This document shows positions 61,040 to 64,000 of a stretch of 64,000 bases of DNA, piece after piece. The stretch comes from Fulvimarina sp040239565. Its GTDB lineage: Bacteria > Pseudomonadota > Alphaproteobacteria > Rhizobiales > Rhizobiaceae. The notes beneath the pieces were generated by a model. That model was not told where the DNA came from, ran no database searches, and saw only the letters and a program-made list of their open reading frames with translations. Both the position numbers and the translations under genes were made by a program. Within the stretch, counting starts at the first letter, position 1. Every line of letters begins with the position of its first letter. The stretch lies in the NCBI RefSeq assembly GCF_040239565.1, contig NZ_JBEHWS010000001.1, positions 1-64,000 of the forward strand. Reading direction: 5' to 3'.

Positions 61040-64000
61040 ATGGATAAACCGGTGGGACCGACGAAAGCGGAGCTCCTTCAGTCGGTCATCGAGCAGTTTC
61101 CCGAGGGCGATGCTGCCGTCAGCCTCGCGCCGCTTCTCTTTGCCAGACCTCCGGTGGAGGATCTGAGAGCGTTCGAGATCAATGCCCTCGTCATAGCCGT
61201 CGGTGCCGCGACGGAGTGCCTTCAGACCCATGACGGCCAAGGCCCCATCGTTTACGTGAAGGAGCCGGACGGGTTCGAGCGCGAAGGCGATGCTCTGCAA
61301 CTCGTGACGATCGTCACACGTGACATGCCCTTCCTGTTCGATTCGATCGCGGGTGAAATCGCGGCGCGATCTTCGACGATCCATTATATCTCGCATCCGA
61401 TCCTCGACGTACGCCGGAGTCCCAGCGGCGGCATTTCCAGCTTCGAGACCGCGGCGCATCTCGATGTCGACGGTGTCGAGAGCGAACGCATCAGCGTCAT
61501 CCAGTTTGCGCTCGACCGCTTTGCCGATCCCAACGGTGGACAGCAGCTGCGCGAGAGCCTCGAGCGCATTCTTGGCCATGTCCGGCTCGCCAACCGGGAC
61601 TTCGGCGCGATGCGGGAGCGGGCCGACAAAGTGATCGCCGATCTGCGCAAGCAGGCCGAGCGGGTTGGCGACGACGAGAAAACGCTCGTGCTTGAATCGG
61701 CCGAACTCCTGCAATGGCTGCGCGACGATAATTTCATCTTCCTCGGAAGCCGCGTCTATGGAGTCAGCCACGAGGACGACGGCGATCTTCTTTCGCGCCG
61801 CGAAGACGACAGCCTCGGCATCCTCTCCGATCCGACGGTCTCTATCCTTGGCCGTCAAGGCCAGCCAACGGCGACGACGCCCGAAATCCGCGCCTTCCTC
61901 GAAACATCCCAGCCGATGATCGTGACGAAGGCGAATGCCCAGACCAAGATCCATCGCCGCGCCTACATGGATTACGTCGGCATCAAGCAATATGACGACA
62001 ATGGAGGCCTGCGCGGCGAGGTGCGTTTCGTCGGCCTCTTCACGTCCTCGGCCTATACCCGCTCGATCCTCTCGATCCCCTATCTGCGGCTGAAGGCCGA
62101 GACCGTGATCGCGCGCTCCGGTTTCCGCGCCGATTCCCATTCCGGCAAGGCGCTTCTCAACGTGTTGGAGGCTTATCCGCGCGACGAGGTTTTCCAGATC
62201 GACCCCAAGACGCTGGAAGAGTTCGCAACGACGACGGTCGGCCTCAACGAGCGCCCGCGCATCAAGATCATGCCGCGCCACGATCGCTTCGACCGTTTCG
62301 TGTCGATCATGGTCTATGTCCCCCGCGAGCGCTACGATTCACGCCTGCGCGAACAGATCGGCGCGCGTCTCGCCGATGCCTACGAGGGTCGCGTTTCCGC
62401 CTATTATCCGGCGTTCCCAGAAGGCCCGCTCGCGCGTGTCCACATCATCATCGGCCGGCGTTCGGAGGAACTCCCGGAGGTGGACGTCGAGGCGATCGAA
62501 GAGCAAATCCGCCGGCTTGCGCGCAACTGGGCCGATACATTCCAGTCGGAACTCGCCCATGCGGGCCGTTACGCCGAACTTGCCGATTTTTCGGCCGGGC
62601 TTCCCGAAAGCTATCGCGATGTCATCGCACCCGAAGAGGCGGTCTCCGATGTCGGGGTCATTGCGGGACTAACGTCCGAAGCACCGCTGTCCCTCGATTT
62701 CTACCGACGGTCCGGCGACGCCGAGACGATGCTGCGCCTCAAGATCTTCCATCTCGGGGATGCGGTCTCGCTTTCGACCCGTGTGCCGATCCTTGAGAAT
62801 ATGGGCTTTTCGGTCGTTTCGGAGCGGACTTTCGACATCCGGCGGCCCGATGGCGAGCATGTCCATCTCCACGACATGGACCTTCAGCGCAGATCAGGCG
62901 GCGATATCCATCTGAACGACGACGGCAAGGCGCTGGAAGAAACCTTTTCGGCCGTCTGGGCGCGACGGATCGAGAACGACGGTTTCAACGCGCTGGTCCT
63001 CGAATCCGGCCTCGACCACCGTCAGGCGAATGTGTTGCGCGCCTATGGGCGCTATCTGCGCCAGGGCGGCCTCACCTATTCGGCTGATTTTCTCGCCGAA
63101 ACACTGACCCGACGCGCCGATTTCGCCAAATCGCTGTTCGATCTCTTCGACAGGGCGCTCGATCCGGATTCGCCGGATGGTGAGAGCGCCGATTTCGATT
63201 GCGCGGAAAAGGCAAAGGGTCTTCCGGGCGTCGACGCGGCGCTGATCGAGCGGGCGGTGAACCGGGGTGTCGCCGATCTCTTCACCGATCTCGTCGAGCG
63301 CCTCGATGCGGTCGATTCGATCGACGACGACCGGATCCTGCGCCACTATGCGAGCGCGATTCTCGCGACGCTCCGTACCAACTATTTCGCGATCGACGGC
63401 ACCTGCGCGGACCTCGACAACAAGCCCGGCGAAGTGGAGCCGGCGCTTGCCTTCAAGTTCGACTCAGCGGCGGTGGAAGGCCTGCCGCAGCCGGTGCCCT
63501 TCCGCGAGATCTTCGTCTTCGACGCCCGTGTCGAGGGTGTTCACCTGCGCTTCGGCAAGGTTGCGCGCGGCGGGCTTCGCTGGTCCGACCGAGCCCAGGA
63601 CTATCGCACCGAAGTGCTGGGGCTGGTGAAGGCCCAGCAGGTGAAGAACGCCGTCATCGTGCCGGTCGGTGCGAAGGGCGGCTTCTATCCCAAGCGCCTG
63701 CCCGACCCGGCTGCCGATCGCGAGGCCTGGTTCAATGCCGGCAAGTCGGCCTATGTCGTCTTCATCGCCTCGCTCCTCTCGATCACCGACAACATCTCCG
63801 GCACGGACATCATCGCGCCGGAGCGGGTGAGACGGATCGACGGGGACGATCCCTATTTCGTCGTCGCGGCCGACAAGGGTACGGCGACCTTCTCCGACAC
63901 CGCCAACGCCATCGCCCAGTCGGTGGATTTCTGGCTCGACGATGCGTTCGCCTCCGGCGGTTCCGTCGGCTACGACCACAAGGCCATGGGCATCACCGCA
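61040..64000 (+). CDS. NAD-specific glutamate dehydrogenase, large (180-kDa) class, 3' truncated by window end
   Basis: Oxidatively deaminates glutamate to 2-oxoglutarate with NAD+. 987 codons are visible of the roughly 1600 expected. The N-terminal regulatory part includes VTIVTRDMPFLFDSIAGEIAAR, LLQWLRDDNFIFLGSRVYG and ACT-like segments (RIKIMPRHDRFDRFVSIMVYVPRERYDSRL). The catalytic part begins with FDARVEGVHLRFGKVARGGLRWSDRAQDYRTEVLGLVKAQQVKNAVIVPVGAKGGF, with the substrate-binding RGGLRWSDR and the Lys residues of VKNAVIVP and GAKGGF. GGGAG lies 7 to 8 bases before ATG 61040. Confidence 0.96.
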   Translation, partial: MDKPVGPTKAELLQSVIEQFPEGDAAVSLAPLLFARPPVEDLRAFEINALVIAVGAATECLQTHDGQGPIVYVKEPDGFEREGDALQLVTIVTRDMPFLFDSIAGEIAARSSTIHYISHPILDVRRSPSGGISSFETAAHLDVDGVESERISVIQFALDRFADPNGGQQLRESLERILGHVRLANRDFGAMRERADKVIADLRKQAERVGDDEKTLVLESAELLQWLRDDNFIFLGSRVYGVSHEDDGDLLSRREDDSLGILSDPTVSILGRQGQPTATTPEIRAFLETSQPMIVTKANAQTKIHRRAYMDYVGIKQYDDNGGLRGEVRFVGLFTSSAYTRSILSIPYLRLKAETVIARSGFRADSHSGKALLNVLEAYPRDEVFQIDPKTLEEFATTTVGLNERPRIKIMPRHDRFDRFVSIMVYVPRERYDSRLREQIGARLADAYEGRVSAYYPAFPEGPLARVHIIIGRRSEELPEVDVEAIEEQIRRLARNWADTFQSELAHAGRYAELADFSAGLPESYRDVIAPEEAVSDVGVIAGLTSEAPLSLDFYRRSGDAETMLRLKIFHLGDAVSLSTRVPILENMGFSVVSERTFDIRRPDGEHVHLHDMDLQRRSGGDIHLNDDGKALEETFSAVWARRIENDGFNALVLESGLDHRQANVLRAYGRYLRQGGLTYSADFLAETLTRRADFAKSLFDLFDRALDPDSPDGESADFDCAEKAKGLPGVDAALIERAVNRGVADLFTDLVERLDAVDSIDDDRILRHYASAILATLRTNYFAIDGTCADLDNKPGEVEPALAFKFDSAAVEGLPQPVPFREIFVFDARVEGVHLRFGKVARGGLRWSDRAQDYRTEVLGLVKAQQVKNAVIVPVGAKGGFYPKRLPDPAADREAWFNAGKSAYVVFIASLLSITDNISGTDIIAPERVRRIDGDDPYFVVAADKGTATFSDTANAIAQSVDFWLDDAFASGGSVGYDHKAMGITA

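Overview
The window is high-GC, densely coded DNA from an alphaproteobacterium, most likely a member of the Rhizobiales (Hyphomicrobiales). The clues are an Omp19-type outer-membrane lipoprotein, an Agrobacterium-like galactarate/uronate pathway (Udh, KdgD, Gci, Gli), a ParAB-RsmG-MnmG block, a very large NAD-type glutamate dehydrogenase, and strong clustering of GANTC (CcrM-type) sites upstream of hemE. The genus cannot be fixed from the sequence alone.

Layout. Position 1-65 is the 5' end of an IS5-type transposase. An AT-richer patch follows (about 480-1500) with an RTX-repeat protein whose N-terminus is out of frame, then an unknown gene. From 2.3 to 10.8 kb lies an oxidative hexuronate locus: uronate dehydrogenase, a three-gene TRAP transporter, a divergent GntR regulator, and kdgD-gci-gli joined by ATGA overlaps. 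A shared 14-base motif lies upstream of both operons. From 11.4 to 24.5 kb is a signalling island: a tandem PilZ protein, a MASE1/CHASE/PAS hybrid histidine kinase, a divergent membrane histidine kinase with a single-domain response regulator, an operon of REC-degenerate GGDEF-PilZ, Hpt and REC-GGDEF, and a GGDEF-EAL protein. This looks like a phosphorelay joined to cyclic-di-GMP production, breakdown and sensing.

An IS30 transposase remnant (24.7-24.9 kb) separates this from galE and from an L-fucose oxidation operon (26.1-33.9 kb): KDF dehydrogenase, lactonase, RbsA/RbsC/RbsB-type ABC importer, L-fuconate dehydratase, L-fucose dehydrogenase and FucU, with a divergent IclR regulator. After a LysE exporter and a small excalibur-domain protein, the region 36-55 kb has the marks of the chromosomal replication origin: parB-parA-rsmG-mnmG, three parS palindromes (inside rsmG, between convergent genes, and across the stop codon of the deaminase gene), and a gene-free segment upstream of hemE rich in GANTC sites that I propose as oriC. 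The usual rho and mnmE neighbours are absent here, which suggests rearrangement near the origin.

Between these landmarks lie typA, ureC standing alone, a diguanylate cyclase coupled to a Tat-exported molybdopterin-fold protein, an MliC-like lysozyme inhibitor, and ureE-ureF-ureG coupled to an 8-oxoguanine deaminase. No ureA, ureB or ureD is present in the window. After hemE-hemJ come a Fic module whose toxin gene carries a frameshift, a phosphohexomutase, the Omp19-like inhibitor, a beta-carbonic anhydrase, a pyridoxal kinase and the first two thirds of an NAD-glutamate dehydrogenase that runs off the end. I found no tRNA, rRNA or CRISPR array.
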